Assembly (NCBI GenBank): GCA_003518885.1
Contig: DOXU01000277.1
Coordinates: forward strand, 1 to 6,819
Source of the DNA: Oscillospiraceae bacterium
GTDB lineage: Bacteria > Bacillota > Clostridia > Oscillospirales > Ethanoligenentaceae
Direction: 5' to 3'
Length of the DNA stretch: 6,819 nucleotides
A program made the position numbers and the translations under genes. Below are positions 1 through 5,640 of this stretch, in pieces (the first letter of the stretch is position 1; every line of letters starts with the position of its first letter). The notes under the pieces were generated by a model. That model was not told the DNA's origin, did not search any database, and worked only from the letters and a program-made list of their open reading frames with translations.

Positions 1-65
1 GTACTTTGAGAGGCAGATTTTTCATCGCGTAAGTAGCTTATATATCCGTCTAAGTACTTCTTCAT
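1..65 (-). CDS. xerD: XerD-like tyrosine recombinase, N-terminal fragment
   Basis: Only the first 21 codons are present; the gene continues past the left edge. The translation begins MKKYLDGYISYLRDEKSASQ, which resembles the start of the N-terminal core-binding (SAM-like) domain of XerC/XerD recombinases, with the usual 'YL..EK..S..T' pattern. XerD-type enzymes resolve chromosome dimers at dif sites together with a partner or FtsK. An AAGGA ribosome binding site lies 10 nt before the ATG. The gene follows the spoIIM-like gene by 62 bp in the same direction. A weak promoter-like pair (TTAACC, 17 nt, TATTAT, 136-108) overlaps the end of that gene. The catalytic Arg/His/Tyr residues are outside the window, so XerC or another integrase remains possible. 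The XerD choice rests on the short match and on the spoIIM-xerD neighbourhood known from Bacillus. Confidence 0.6.
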   Translation of the reverse strand, partial: MKKYLDGYISYLRDEKSASQS

Positions 66-127
66 CCTTTTTCGTTCCTTCTTTATTATCTTTATAATGA
101 TATTGGTATAATACCGTATTAATTTGA

Positions 128-754
128 TTAGGTTAAAAATAGTGCCGAAAATGCAACGGTAGTTCCTGCTTCTACGACTGCCGCTAAAACAGCTAAACCA
201 AAACAAATAACAAAGCGCATACAGTATAATTGGAAAGTTTGCCAGAGATGTGTGTTGCCACTGGATAGAATATTTTTGGCGAGATAGATTGAAAAAGAAA
301 ACCCTTCTCGACATGCTATAACAATAGAAAATGAAGTAATAAGCGCCCACGGTAGGATAAATAATGCACAAATCATAAATCCAGACATTCCGTATTGAAT
401 ATAGATTGCTCCCATAGCCAATCCAATGCCTGCACCTTTAAAAAGAGCGATTAAAATGATACCTAAGGCACCAACGGCGCAAATTCCACAGATAAAAGCC
501 GCACAAAGTAGAATGGCTGTCGAAAAGAAAGAGGAAAAAAACAGATCAGCAAATCCTCTAGCTGCCGCTGATTTGGAAAATAGCTCCTGCGCAAATACAT
601 GAAGACCAGAATTCCCGTGAATTGATTGTAATGCGCCTAATATTACCCCAAATAGAATTAAAACAGCCAGTCCTAAATACGGGGAAATAAAGGCAGATCT
701 ATTTCCATTGGTATTCTTGTTTGAGCGTGCATGCATCCTTGTTGTTGTCATCAT
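128..754 (-). CDS. spoIIM: Stage II sporulation protein M-like membrane protein
   Basis: The product is a 208-residue polytopic membrane protein with about five hydrophobic helices (roughly 22-44, 72-95, 97-120, 124-148 and 178-205) and a short basic N-terminus. The central stretch FKGAGIGLAMGAIYIQYGMS (105-124), followed by a Pro-Trp in the next helix, resembles the Gly-rich core of the SpoIIM/DUF95 family. In Bacillus SpoIIM acts with SpoIID and SpoIIP in remodelling septal peptidoglycan during engulfment, in the mother-cell membrane. Start: two ATGs are in tandem; the first lies 9 nt after AAAGGAGG and the second 12 nt after it. A third Met is at residue 7. The gene is followed by a xerD-like start, which supports the identification. 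It is probably driven from the promoter region at 775-813. A generic membrane protein of the same fold cannot be excluded. Confidence 0.72.
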   Translation of the reverse strand: MMTTTRMHARSNKNTNGNRSAFISPYLGLAVLILFGVILGALQSIHGNSGLHVFAQELFSKSAAARGFADLFFSSFFSTAILLCAAFICGICAVGALGIILIALFKGAGIGLAMGAIYIQYGMSGFMICALFILPWALITSFSIVIACREGFSFSIYLAKNILSSGNTHLWQTFQLYCMRFVICFGLAVLAAVVEAGTTVAFSALFLT

Positions 755-774
755 GAAGGCTTGCCTCCTTTTAC

Positions 775-802
775 TTTATACACTTAATGTGTATGTTAGC
801 AA
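775..802 (-). promoter_or_regulatory. Sigma-A-like promoter before spoIIM-like gene
   Basis: The minus strand shows TTGCTA (802-797), a 16-nt spacer and TATAAA (780-775). The -10 ends about 20 nt before the ATG, so the leader would be very short, with AAAGGAGG close to its 5' end. A dyad with 6-bp arms (ATACAC/GTGTAT, 794-778, 5-nt centre) overlaps the spacer and -10 and could be an operator. A sigma-E-like reading of the same region is given as a separate finding. Confidence 0.45.
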
Positions 803-822
803 AGGAGATTTATTCTTCATTT

Positions 823-1620
823 TTATTTTCCTAGTTCCTCTGCACGCTTGGTACAATGATCCATTGCGTCGACAATTGCACTCTCAAAATTATGAGCATA
901 CAATTGATCTAATGCGGCGATTGTTGTGCCACCTTTTGAAGATACAGCTTGAATTAGTTCATCTAAACTTTTATCAGAATGGATCAACATTTTTGCGGAG
1001 CCAATCAATACCTGGCAAATTAAAGATTTGGCTGTTTCAGCATCGATTCCCTGTTTCACGGCTCCATCAATTACAGATTTGGCAAAAAGATAGACGTAAG
1101 CAGGACTACTGCCGTTTACAGAAATAACAGCATTCATAAGTTTTTCTGGTAATTCTTGTACCACCCCCCCGGAAGCGAAAACCGCTTTTATGGCGGAAAA
1201 TTCATCATCTGACGTTGGAAGACATCGACAAATAGCAGTTGCTCCCTCACCCAAAGATAATGGTGTATTTGGCATGACGAGTACAACCTTGGTATCTTTC
1301 CCTAAGCGCTCTTTTATAAAGGTAGAAGAAATTCCAGCTGCAATACTCACAATCGTTTTAGAATCAGACACACCTCTGATTTGATGTAAAACATTATCAT
1401 AGTTTTGTGGCTTTACACTCAAAATTATGATATCGGAGAAACGAGCCAATTTTTTTTCATCTTCCATGGCCTGAACACCGTGTTTTGTAAACCAAGGATA
1501 GTGAGATGAGTGGTGATCATATATCCCAATTCTATCTGCCGTGTATAGCTTTTTCCGTAATATGGCCTGTATGATAGCTTTAGCCATGTTACCCGCGCCA
1601 ATAAATCCGATTGTTCCCAT
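823..1620 (-). CDS. proC: Pyrroline-5-carboxylate reductase
   Basis: This enzyme reduces 1-pyrroline-5-carboxylate to L-proline with NAD(P)H in the cytoplasm, the last step of proline synthesis. The 265-residue product has the normal family length. The N-terminal Rossmann fold shows GFIGAGNMA (5-13) and SVKPQ (68-72). The hinge has MPNTP (116-120). The C-terminal dimerisation and substrate domain has NGSSPAYVY (169-177) and SSKGGTTIAAL (227-237), the ProC signature. Start: an in-frame TTG at 1629 would add three residues, but AGAGGA is spaced correctly only for the ATG at 1620, which also gives the typical N-terminus MGTIGFIG. The gene stands alone behind its own promoter (1715-1687), 178 bp after scfB and 68 bp before the spoIIM-like gene. 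A run of seven G on the coding strand (1170-1164) falls in residues 150-152; the frame is intact. Confidence 0.96.
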   Translation of the reverse strand: MGTIGFIGAGNMAKAIIQAILRKKLYTADRIGIYDHHSSHYPWFTKHGVQAMEDEKKLARFSDIIILSVKPQNYDNVLHQIRGVSDSKTIVSIAAGISSTFIKERLGKDTKVVLVMPNTPLSLGEGATAICRCLPTSDDEFSAIKAVFASGGVVQELPEKLMNAVISVNGSSPAYVYLFAKSVIDGAVKQGIDAETAKSLICQVLIGSAKMLIHSDKSLDELIQAVSSKGGTTIAALDQLYAHNFESAIVDAMDHCTKRAEELGK

Positions 1621-1686
1621 GAAACCCAATCCTCTTATATTTCAATTTATATTATTTTGTGTATATTGTATAGTGCCGTACATCCC

Positions 1687-1715
1687 ATCATAAACCAATT
1701 TATAGGGCTTATCAA
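1687..1715 (-). promoter_or_regulatory. Sigma-A-type promoter for proC
   Basis: The minus strand carries TTGATA (1715-1710), exactly 17 nt of spacer and TATGAT (1692-1687), each hexamer 5/6 to consensus. Initiation would fall near 1680, leaving a leader of about 60 nt before the proC ATG. The rest of the AT-rich 1621-1798 gap shows no convincing terminator for scfB: the one imperfect hairpin there is not followed by a T run. Confidence 0.7.
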
Positions 1716-1798
1716 GGAAATTTATGTATTTATAACAATTTTATAGGTGCCATGATCACTATATTTTATGTTTTTGTTTGCGACCACATCTGAAGTAC

Positions 1799-3160
1799 TT
1801 ATGCATTTGTTTGCAGTTCGGACTGAATCATCAAGGCACATTCCAAACGTTTACGTTCGAGCGCACAAGAAATATCGAATGGGGCAAGAATATTACCTTG
1901 CATAGCATGGTTGTTGGCATTGCATCCGCCGCTACAGAAAAATTTGGCCCAGCAATCGTTACATTTGTCCTTTGTAAAAATGTTTGCTTTGGAGAAGGTA
2001 TCTTTCATACTCTGGTCAACGCTTTGATCAAGTACACTACCCATTTTGAAATCTTCATTTCCGACAAATTGGTGGCATGGATAAATATCGCCTTCAGGTG
2101 TTACGGCAATGTATTCGTTTCCACAGCCGCAGCCTCTTAAAAGTTTGATCGCACAAGGTCCGTGTTCCATATCAATCATAAAATGGAAAAAATTAAATCC
2201 ACGCCCTTCACGCTGACGATGAATGATCTCATTGGCTAAAGTATCATATTCTTCAAAAATACGTGGAAGATCTTCCTCACGCAAAGCCAAAGGATGATCC
2301 TTGGGAAGAATGACGGGTTCTATAGAAATGTCTTGAAATCCCTCATCTGCCAGGCTGAGGACATCTTTAGAGAAATCCAAATTTTCTCGCGTAAACGTTC
2401 CACGAACATAACATGTGCCGCTTTTGCGGTTGTTCACAAGGCGTTTGATATTGGCCAAAATAGTTTCATAACTGCCAGTGCCATCTGCACGCGGGCGCAT
2501 CTTATCATGTATTGCTTGTCTCCCGTCGATGGAAAGAACAACGTTATACATTTCCCGATTGATGAAGTCGATCCGTTCATCATCTAATAACAGGGCGTTA
2601 GTGGTAGTGGTAAAGCGAATTACTTTTCCAGCCTTTTTTTCTGCCTCACGTCCATAGGCAACTAATTTCTTGACTACATCAAAATTCATCATAGGTTCCC
2701 CACCAAAAAGATCAATTTCTAATTGGCGGCGGTTACCTGCGTGAGCAATGAGAAAATCTATGGCCTTTTTTCCAACAGAAAAAGACATTAATTTGCGTTC
2801 TCCACCAAAGTTACCTGTTGAAGCAAAGCAATAGGAACAACGCAAATTGCAGTCATGTGCAACGTTCAGACACATAGATTTAATGGGCGCTTTGTCTCCG
2901 ACATTTTTGTACTTCCCGTAGATATCTGGTGAGAATAATCTTCCATTTTGCTTTAATTCGAAAAGCTCATTCCAGGTTTCGGATAATTCATCGTGTGTAT
3001 ATCTAGAGAGTGATTTGCTGGCTTCAACTGGAAGAGATCTCTGCATGTTTTTTCCTATAAAGGGTAAAAGTTTATAGCTGATCTCATCTAAGTCACAGAC
3101 AGAACTGCTATTTACATCAAGCATCAATCGATGCCCATTTGACTCAAAACGATGTATCAT
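1799..3160 (-). CDS. scfB: SCIFF peptide maturase ScfB (radical SAM/SPASM thioether-forming enzyme)
   Basis: This is the 453-residue enzyme expected to install a thioether cross-link in the ScfA precursor by SAM-dependent radical chemistry. Residues 1-90 form the N-terminal peptide-binding (RRE-like) region, starting MIHRFESNGHRLMLDVN. The radical SAM core follows with CNLRCSYC (C104, C108, C111, the CX3CX2C cluster site) and GGEP (153-156). The C-terminal SPASM/auxiliary cluster region carries C336, C344, C346, C362 (GDIYPCHQFVG), C400, C403, C409, C413 and C432, enough for two further iron-sulfur clusters as in the homologue CteB. Start: an upstream in-frame ATG at 3208 would add 16 residues but lies inside the terminator; the ATG at 3160 has GGAGG 7 nt upstream and gives the family N-terminus. 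It lies 101 bp downstream of scfA with an intervening terminator and no clear promoter. PqqE and other SPASM enzymes are less likely because scfA is adjacent. Confidence 0.95.
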   Translation of the reverse strand: MIHRFESNGHRLMLDVNSSSVCDLDEISYKLLPFIGKNMQRSLPVEASKSLSRYTHDELSETWNELFELKQNGRLFSPDIYGKYKNVGDKAPIKSMCLNVAHDCNLRCSYCFASTGNFGGERKLMSFSVGKKAIDFLIAHAGNRRQLEIDLFGGEPMMNFDVVKKLVAYGREAEKKAGKVIRFTTTTNALLLDDERIDFINREMYNVVLSIDGRQAIHDKMRPRADGTGSYETILANIKRLVNNRKSGTCYVRGTFTRENLDFSKDVLSLADEGFQDISIEPVILPKDHPLALREEDLPRIFEEYDTLANEIIHRQREGRGFNFFHFMIDMEHGPCAIKLLRGCGCGNEYIAVTPEGDIYPCHQFVGNEDFKMGSVLDQSVDQSMKDTFSKANIFTKDKCNDCWAKFFCSGGCNANNHAMQGNILAPFDISCALERKRLECALMIQSELQTNA

Positions 3161-3179
3161 AAGGTATCCTCCATATGGT

Positions 3180-3202
3180 TTTGCTTGGTTTCCACCAGCA
3201 AA
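3180..3202 (-). other. Hairpin in scfB leader
   Basis: Between the terminator and the scfB ribosome binding site the transcript can form TTTGCTGGT paired with ACC-A-AGCAAA: nine base pairs, one bulged A, and a GGAA (GNRA-type) tetraloop. It ends 7 nt before GGAGG. It could protect the 5' end of a processed scfB mRNA or affect translation. The fold is read by eye only. Confidence 0.5.
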
Positions 3203-3206
3203 CGAC

Positions 3207-3235
3207 AAAAAATCAGGGGCGATAAACGCCCCTGA
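3207..3235 (-). terminator. Rho-independent terminator/attenuator between scfA and scfB
   Basis: On the minus strand TCAGGGGCG (3235-3227) pairs perfectly with CGCCCCTGA (3221-3213) around a 5-nt TTTAT loop, followed immediately by six T (3212-3207). The stem has nine base pairs, seven of them G-C in a block next to the loop. It begins 27 nt after the scfA stop codon. No T run on the other side is present, so it acts on minus-strand transcription only. Because scfB has no obvious promoter, this is probably a partial terminator that sets the precursor-to-enzyme ratio. Confidence 0.85.
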
Positions 3236-3261
3236 AAATTAAAACGGTCTAAAACTCTAAA

Positions 3262-3402
3262 TTACCGGTTTTCGCAGGTTTGATTGGCAACTGTGCAAGA
3301 AGTTTTGCATGCCGATTGACAAGACGCCTGACATTCTCCGCAACCGCCTTTTTTTACAGTTTCCTGCAATTTGCGTTCATTCAGCACTTTAATATGTTTC
3401 AT
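3262..3402 (-). CDS. scfA: SCIFF ranthipeptide precursor ScfA (six cysteines in forty-five residues)
   Basis: The gene encodes a 46-residue ribosomal peptide. The leader part MKHIKVLNERKLQETVKK is typical of the SCIFF family and is expected to be bound by ScfB. The Cys-rich core has exactly six cysteines: C21, C24, C28, C32, C36 and C43, including CQSACKTSCT (28-37). Cys32 and Thr37, the pair reported to be joined by a thioether in the homologue CteA, are both present at those positions. Start: the open frame extends to 3483, but the ATG at 3402 has GGAGG 6 nt upstream and gives the conserved MKHIK beginning. Gene order is precursor then maturase, as usual for SCIFF. It has its own strong promoter and terminator, suggesting a short abundant transcript. 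Related ranthipeptides have been linked to quorum sensing in some clostridia; the role here is unknown. No export or protease gene lies alongside. Confidence 0.96.
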   Translation of the reverse strand: MKHIKVLNERKLQETVKKGGCGECQASCQSACKTSCTVANQTCENR

Positions 3403-3419
3403 ATTGTTCCTCCGCATAT

Positions 3420-3443
3420 ATTGGAATAAAGCTCTTTTCCAAT
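3420..3443 (-). other. Stem-loop in scfA 5' leader
   Basis: The predicted scfA leader contains ATTGGAA (3443-3437) and TTCCAAT (3426-3420), a perfect 7-bp stem with a 10-nt loop in which AAG/CTT can pair further. It starts about 5 nt after the predicted transcription start and ends about 7 nt before GGAGG. A hairpin at this position is a plausible mRNA stabiliser or translation-control element. Confidence 0.5.
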
Positions 3444-3454
3444 TTGATATTAAA

Positions 3455-3483
3455 ATCATACCACAAAAACTATTGATTTTCAA
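3455..3483 (-). promoter_or_regulatory. Strong sigma-A-type promoter for scfA
   Basis: The minus strand has TTGAAA (3483-3478), a 17-nt spacer and TATGAT (3460-3455), with TGG just before the -10, that is an extended -10 TGn motif. Both hexamers are close to consensus (5/6). It begins 4 bp after the stop codon of the upstream membrane-protein gene. Start of transcription would be near 3448, giving a leader of about 46 nt. Confidence 0.75.
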
Positions 3484-3487
3484 CTGG

Positions 3488-3892
3488 TCAATGGCGTTTA
3501 CGTCGGCCAGTCATTCCTATTATTCCGCCACAGGCACCTGTCAAAATTGTAGTTAAAAATTTGAATAAAATAGAAAGGTTCCATTGTCCATGTCCAAACA
3601 ACATGCCGCAGATTATTAGGACTAGCAGGTATAGAAAGCCAACCATGGCACCAAAAAGAACTCCTTTTTTTCTTGGAATTCGCCCGACGACAAATCCGCC
3701 GCCTATCCCGCCAATGGCAATGGAAATATACGCAAATGGTGTTAAAGCGCCAGCCGGCATGTCTTTCAGTAGTACTAGTACAGAAAAAACAATGAGCATT
3801 ATTAAGCTTAAAACCACTGCACTTAATATTCCGATTAAAACGGACACGGAGGTTTCCTGCCATTTCGCCCGCGTTTGTTCGATATTTTTCAT
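3488..3892 (-). CDS. TIGR04086 family (YrzE-like) four-helix membrane protein
   Basis: The product is 134 residues and has four predicted membrane helices at about 16-42, 49-70, 77-100 and 106-127. The second helix is Gly-rich (IAIGGIGGGFVVGR, 58-71), followed by the basic RKK turn, and the C-terminus is basic (GRRKRH). Size, helix layout and the position directly after yajC match the TIGR04086 family, whose B. subtilis member is YrzE; its function is unknown. Start: the frame is open up to 3940, but the ATG at 3892 is preceded by GAGGGG at 7 nt, and the upstream part lies within a palindromic leader. That ribosome binding site is one arm of a long stem, so translation may be controlled by RNA folding. 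The stop is 85 bp before scfA. A role in ScfA export is not indicated by any motif. Confidence 0.8.
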   Translation of the reverse strand: MKNIEQTRAKWQETSVSVLIGILSAVVLSLIMLIVFSVLVLLKDMPAGALTPFAYISIAIGGIGGGFVVGRIPRKKGVLFGAMVGFLYLLVLIICGMLFGHGQWNLSILFKFLTTILTGACGGIIGMTGRRKRH

Positions 3893-3899
3893 GACAAAT

Positions 3900-3983
3900 C
3901 CCCTCGGCTCAATCATTCTACGGCCTATGTGTGCACACATAGGCTAGTCGAAAACATTTTCAGTAGAATGTTATGCCGAGGGG
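3900..3983 (-). promoter_or_regulatory. Structured leader RNA sequestering the ribosome binding site
   Basis: Read on the minus strand, three nested helices account for most of this 84-nt stretch. Outer stem: CCCCTCGGC (3983-3975) with GCCGAGGGG (3908-3900), 9 bp. Second stem: CATTCTAC (3970-3963) with GTAGAATG (3921-3914), 8 bp, separated from the first by ATAA/ATTGA. Inner hairpin: a 22-bp perfect palindrome (3944-3923), foldable as 9 bp, GCCTATGTG with CACATAGGC, around TGCA. An 18-nt segment (3962-3945) is unpaired or forms a small third arm. The 3' side of the outer stem contains GAGGGG, the binding site for the ATG at 3892. This looks like a cis-acting translational control element. It does not match a riboswitch class I recognise. 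No T run follows, so it is not a terminator. The inner palindrome alone could instead be a DNA operator. Confidence 0.6.
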
Positions 3984-3987
3984 AAAA

Positions 3988-4017
3988 AGTGTATACCGAT
4001 AAAACAAAAGAAAATTA
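3988..4017 (-). promoter_or_regulatory. Possible sigma-E-like promoter before TIGR04086 gene
   Basis: TAATTTT (4017-4011), 15 nt, then TATACACT (3995-3988) resembles the sporulation sigma-E pattern (KMATATT, 14-15 nt, CATACAHT), with one mismatch in each element. It overlaps the stop codon of yajC. Initiation would fall inside the 5' arm of the structured leader. The region is AT-rich, so a chance match is quite possible. Confidence 0.3.
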
Positions 4018-4338
4018 TTTTGCTTTTTCTTCAATCATTGTATCAACGGTCTGAATTGCCCATTTTCTAATATGGATTTTGTCACGGTTTGCACCGGTTT
4101 CGATAACGATGGAATCGTCTTTTAAAGAAACAACACGGCCAACAATACCGCCAATTGTCGTGATTTCATCACCAACGACCAGGTTGCTTCTCATTTCTTT
4201 GGCTTCCTTTTCTTTTTTACGCTGTGGGCGGATCATAAAGAAATACATTACCACGCAAATGATGACAACAAAAGCAATCATTTGCAGGTTAGAAGCCATG
4301 GAACTGCCAGATGCCGCCAATGGCAAAACTTGTAACAT
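4015..4338 (-). CDS. yajC: Preprotein translocase accessory subunit YajC
   Basis: YajC is a small membrane protein associated with the SecDF part of the Sec translocase. The 107-residue product has one membrane helix at about 18-35, then the family signature YFFMIRPQRKKEKE (32-45), and a compact C-terminal beta-rich domain with GDEITTIGGIVGRVVSLKDD (56-75). The ATG at 4338 has GGAGG 7 nt upstream. It follows tgt by 124 bp and has a near-consensus promoter in that gap. The queA-tgt-yajC order is widespread in bacteria; here secD and secF do not follow, and a TIGR04086 membrane protein takes their place, as in Bacillus. Confidence 0.95.
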   Translation of the reverse strand: MLQVLPLAASGSSMASNLQMIAFVVIICVVMYFFMIRPQRKKEKEAKEMRSNLVVGDEITTIGGIVGRVVSLKDDSIVIETGANRDKIHIRKWAIQTVDTMIEEKAK

Positions 4339-4392
4339 ATCAGTACCTCCAAGATTATTGATGTACGGAACGCAAGGTATTCTATTTATATG

Positions 4393-4421
4393 ATTATACC
4401 GGGAACATGCATGAATAGCAA
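4393..4421 (-). promoter_or_regulatory. Sigma-A-type promoter for yajC
   Basis: The minus strand has TTGCTA (4421-4416), a 17-nt spacer and a perfect TATAAT (4398-4393). The leader to the yajC ATG would be about 48 nt. A 15-nt dyad, GCAAG-AATGA-CTTGC (4432-4418), overlaps the -35 hexamer and could bind a regulator. It is not followed by a T run, so it is not a terminator for tgt. Confidence 0.7.
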
Positions 4422-4462
4422 GTCATTCTTGCCGATATGCATTTGTTTTATCTCTCAAAGAA

Positions 4463-5593
4463 TTAGATTCGACGATCAACTGTTTGTCCTAATGCTTTCT
4501 TATAAGTAGAAAAATGCCCTTCTGCAATCGCAGATCGAATTTCTTCCATCAATGTATTATAAAAATAAAGGTTATGCATGACAGCAAGACGCATGCCTAA
4601 AGTCTCTCCTGCTTTAAAAAGATGATGGAGATAGGATAAAGAATAGGTCTTACAAACGGGACATTGACAAGATGAATCAATCGGAGCAGGATCTCTTTCG
4701 TATTTTGCATTCATTAAATTGCGTCGTCCTTTTTTTGTAAATACATGTCCGTGCCTAGCATTACGACTGGGCATAACACAGTCAAATAAATCGACGCCAC
4801 GCTCTACAGATTCTAATATATTTAAAGGAGTACCCACTCCCATAAGATAGCGAGGTTTTTCCGTTGGCATATATGGTTCGACACACGAAATGATACGATA
4901 CATCTCTTCTGCACTCTCCCCAACAGCAAGGCCACCGATAGCATAGCCGTCTAAGTTTAAGTCAGCAATTTGTTGCATGTGCTGTATGCGCAGGTCCTCG
5001 AAAACGGCGCCTTGATTAATGCCAAAAAGCATCTGCTTAGGATTGATTGCGGAAGATTCCGCATTTAAGCGGTCCATTTCTTTTTTGCAGCGTACGAGCC
5101 AACGGCCGGTCCGTTCACAGGATTGTGCCGCATAGTCATAGGCCGCTGGATTTGCGACACATTCATCGAATGCCATGGCTATGGTCGATCCCAAATTGGA
5201 TTGAATTTGCATGCTCTCTTCTGGACCCATGAAAATCCGTTTTCCGTCTATGTGAGAAGAAAAATAGACACCGTCTTCTGTAATTTTGCGAAGGGCAGCA
5301 AGAGAGAACACTTGGAATCCCCCGCTGTCAGTTAGCACAGGACCATGCCATTGCATAAAAGAGTGAAGGCCTCCCATTGCACGAACGACTTCATCTCCTG
5401 GGCGTAAATGAAGATGATAGGTATTACAAAGCTCTACCTGACATTTTAAATCAGCGAGGTCTTTGGATGAAAGTCCACCTTTGATAGCAGCGCTTGTTGC
5501 AACATTCATAAAGGCAGGAGTTTCAACTATACCATGTACGGTGTTTAACCGACCCCTTCTGGCTTTTTCTTCACGAAAAAGTAATTCAAACAT
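4463..5593 (-). CDS. tgt: Queuine/preQ1 tRNA-ribosyltransferase (tRNA-guanine transglycosylase)
   Basis: Tgt exchanges guanine-34 in GUN-anticodon tRNAs for preQ1 (or queuine), a step of queuosine modification. The 376-residue protein has the normal length and a TIM-barrel pattern. Key sites: LTDSGGFQVFSL (87-98) with D89 as the proposed general acid/base; GGLAVGE (220-226), the bacterial-type base-binding loop; MGVGTP (251-256); FDCVMPSRNARHG (270-282) with D271 as the predicted nucleophile; zinc ligands C309, C311, C314 and H340. The N-terminal PAFMNVATSAAIKG (26-39) and GINQGA (191-196) differ from the common PFMPVGT and GI(V/I)QG(G/S) forms but resemble versions I recall from other clostridial Tgt proteins. 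The ATG has AAGGA 6 nt upstream. It lies 47 bp after queA and probably shares its transcript. Confidence 0.97.
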   Translation of the reverse strand: MFELLFREEKARRGRLNTVHGIVETPAFMNVATSAAIKGGLSSKDLADLKCQVELCNTYHLHLRPGDEVVRAMGGLHSFMQWHGPVLTDSGGFQVFSLAALRKITEDGVYFSSHIDGKRIFMGPEESMQIQSNLGSTIAMAFDECVANPAAYDYAAQSCERTGRWLVRCKKEMDRLNAESSAINPKQMLFGINQGAVFEDLRIQHMQQIADLNLDGYAIGGLAVGESAEEMYRIISCVEPYMPTEKPRYLMGVGTPLNILESVERGVDLFDCVMPSRNARHGHVFTKKGRRNLMNAKYERDPAPIDSSCQCPVCKTYSLSYLHHLFKAGETLGMRLAVMHNLYFYNTLMEEIRSAIAEGHFSTYKKALGQTVDRRI

Positions 5594-5640
5594 AACATAT
5601 CCTTCTGTTATTAGTACTCGATTTATATCATGCCGGCAGA

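Noticed and set aside
708..1127. Plus-strand open frame of 139 codons opposite proC and the spoIIM-like gene
   Set aside because: It lies antisense to clear coding sequence, shows no recognisable motif and has no suitable binding site.
1741..1780. Imperfect hairpin after scfB (TATAGTG with CAC-CTATA) as a terminator
   Set aside because: The stem is AT-rich, has a bulge and is not followed by a T run.
1778..2140. Plus-strand open frame of 120 codons opposite the 3' part of scfB
   Set aside because: It is a shadow of the Cys-rich SPASM coding region; no family resemblance on this strand.
3161..3208. Longer scfB reading frame starting 16 codons upstream
   Set aside because: It would begin at the terminator T run and lacks a binding site; the family N-terminus starts at the ATG at 3160.
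3403..3483. Longer scfA reading frame starting 27 codons upstream
   Set aside because: This stretch is the promoter and leader; the SCIFF family begins MKHIK, at the ATG with GGAGG.
3498..3947. Alternative frames on both strands across the TIGR04086 gene
   Set aside because: The frame chosen has a clean four-helix pattern and a proper binding site; the others give disordered compositions.
3900..3983. Inverted repeats read as a small transposable element
   Set aside because: No target-site duplication is evident and the outer arm coincides with the ribosome binding site, which fits a leader RNA better.
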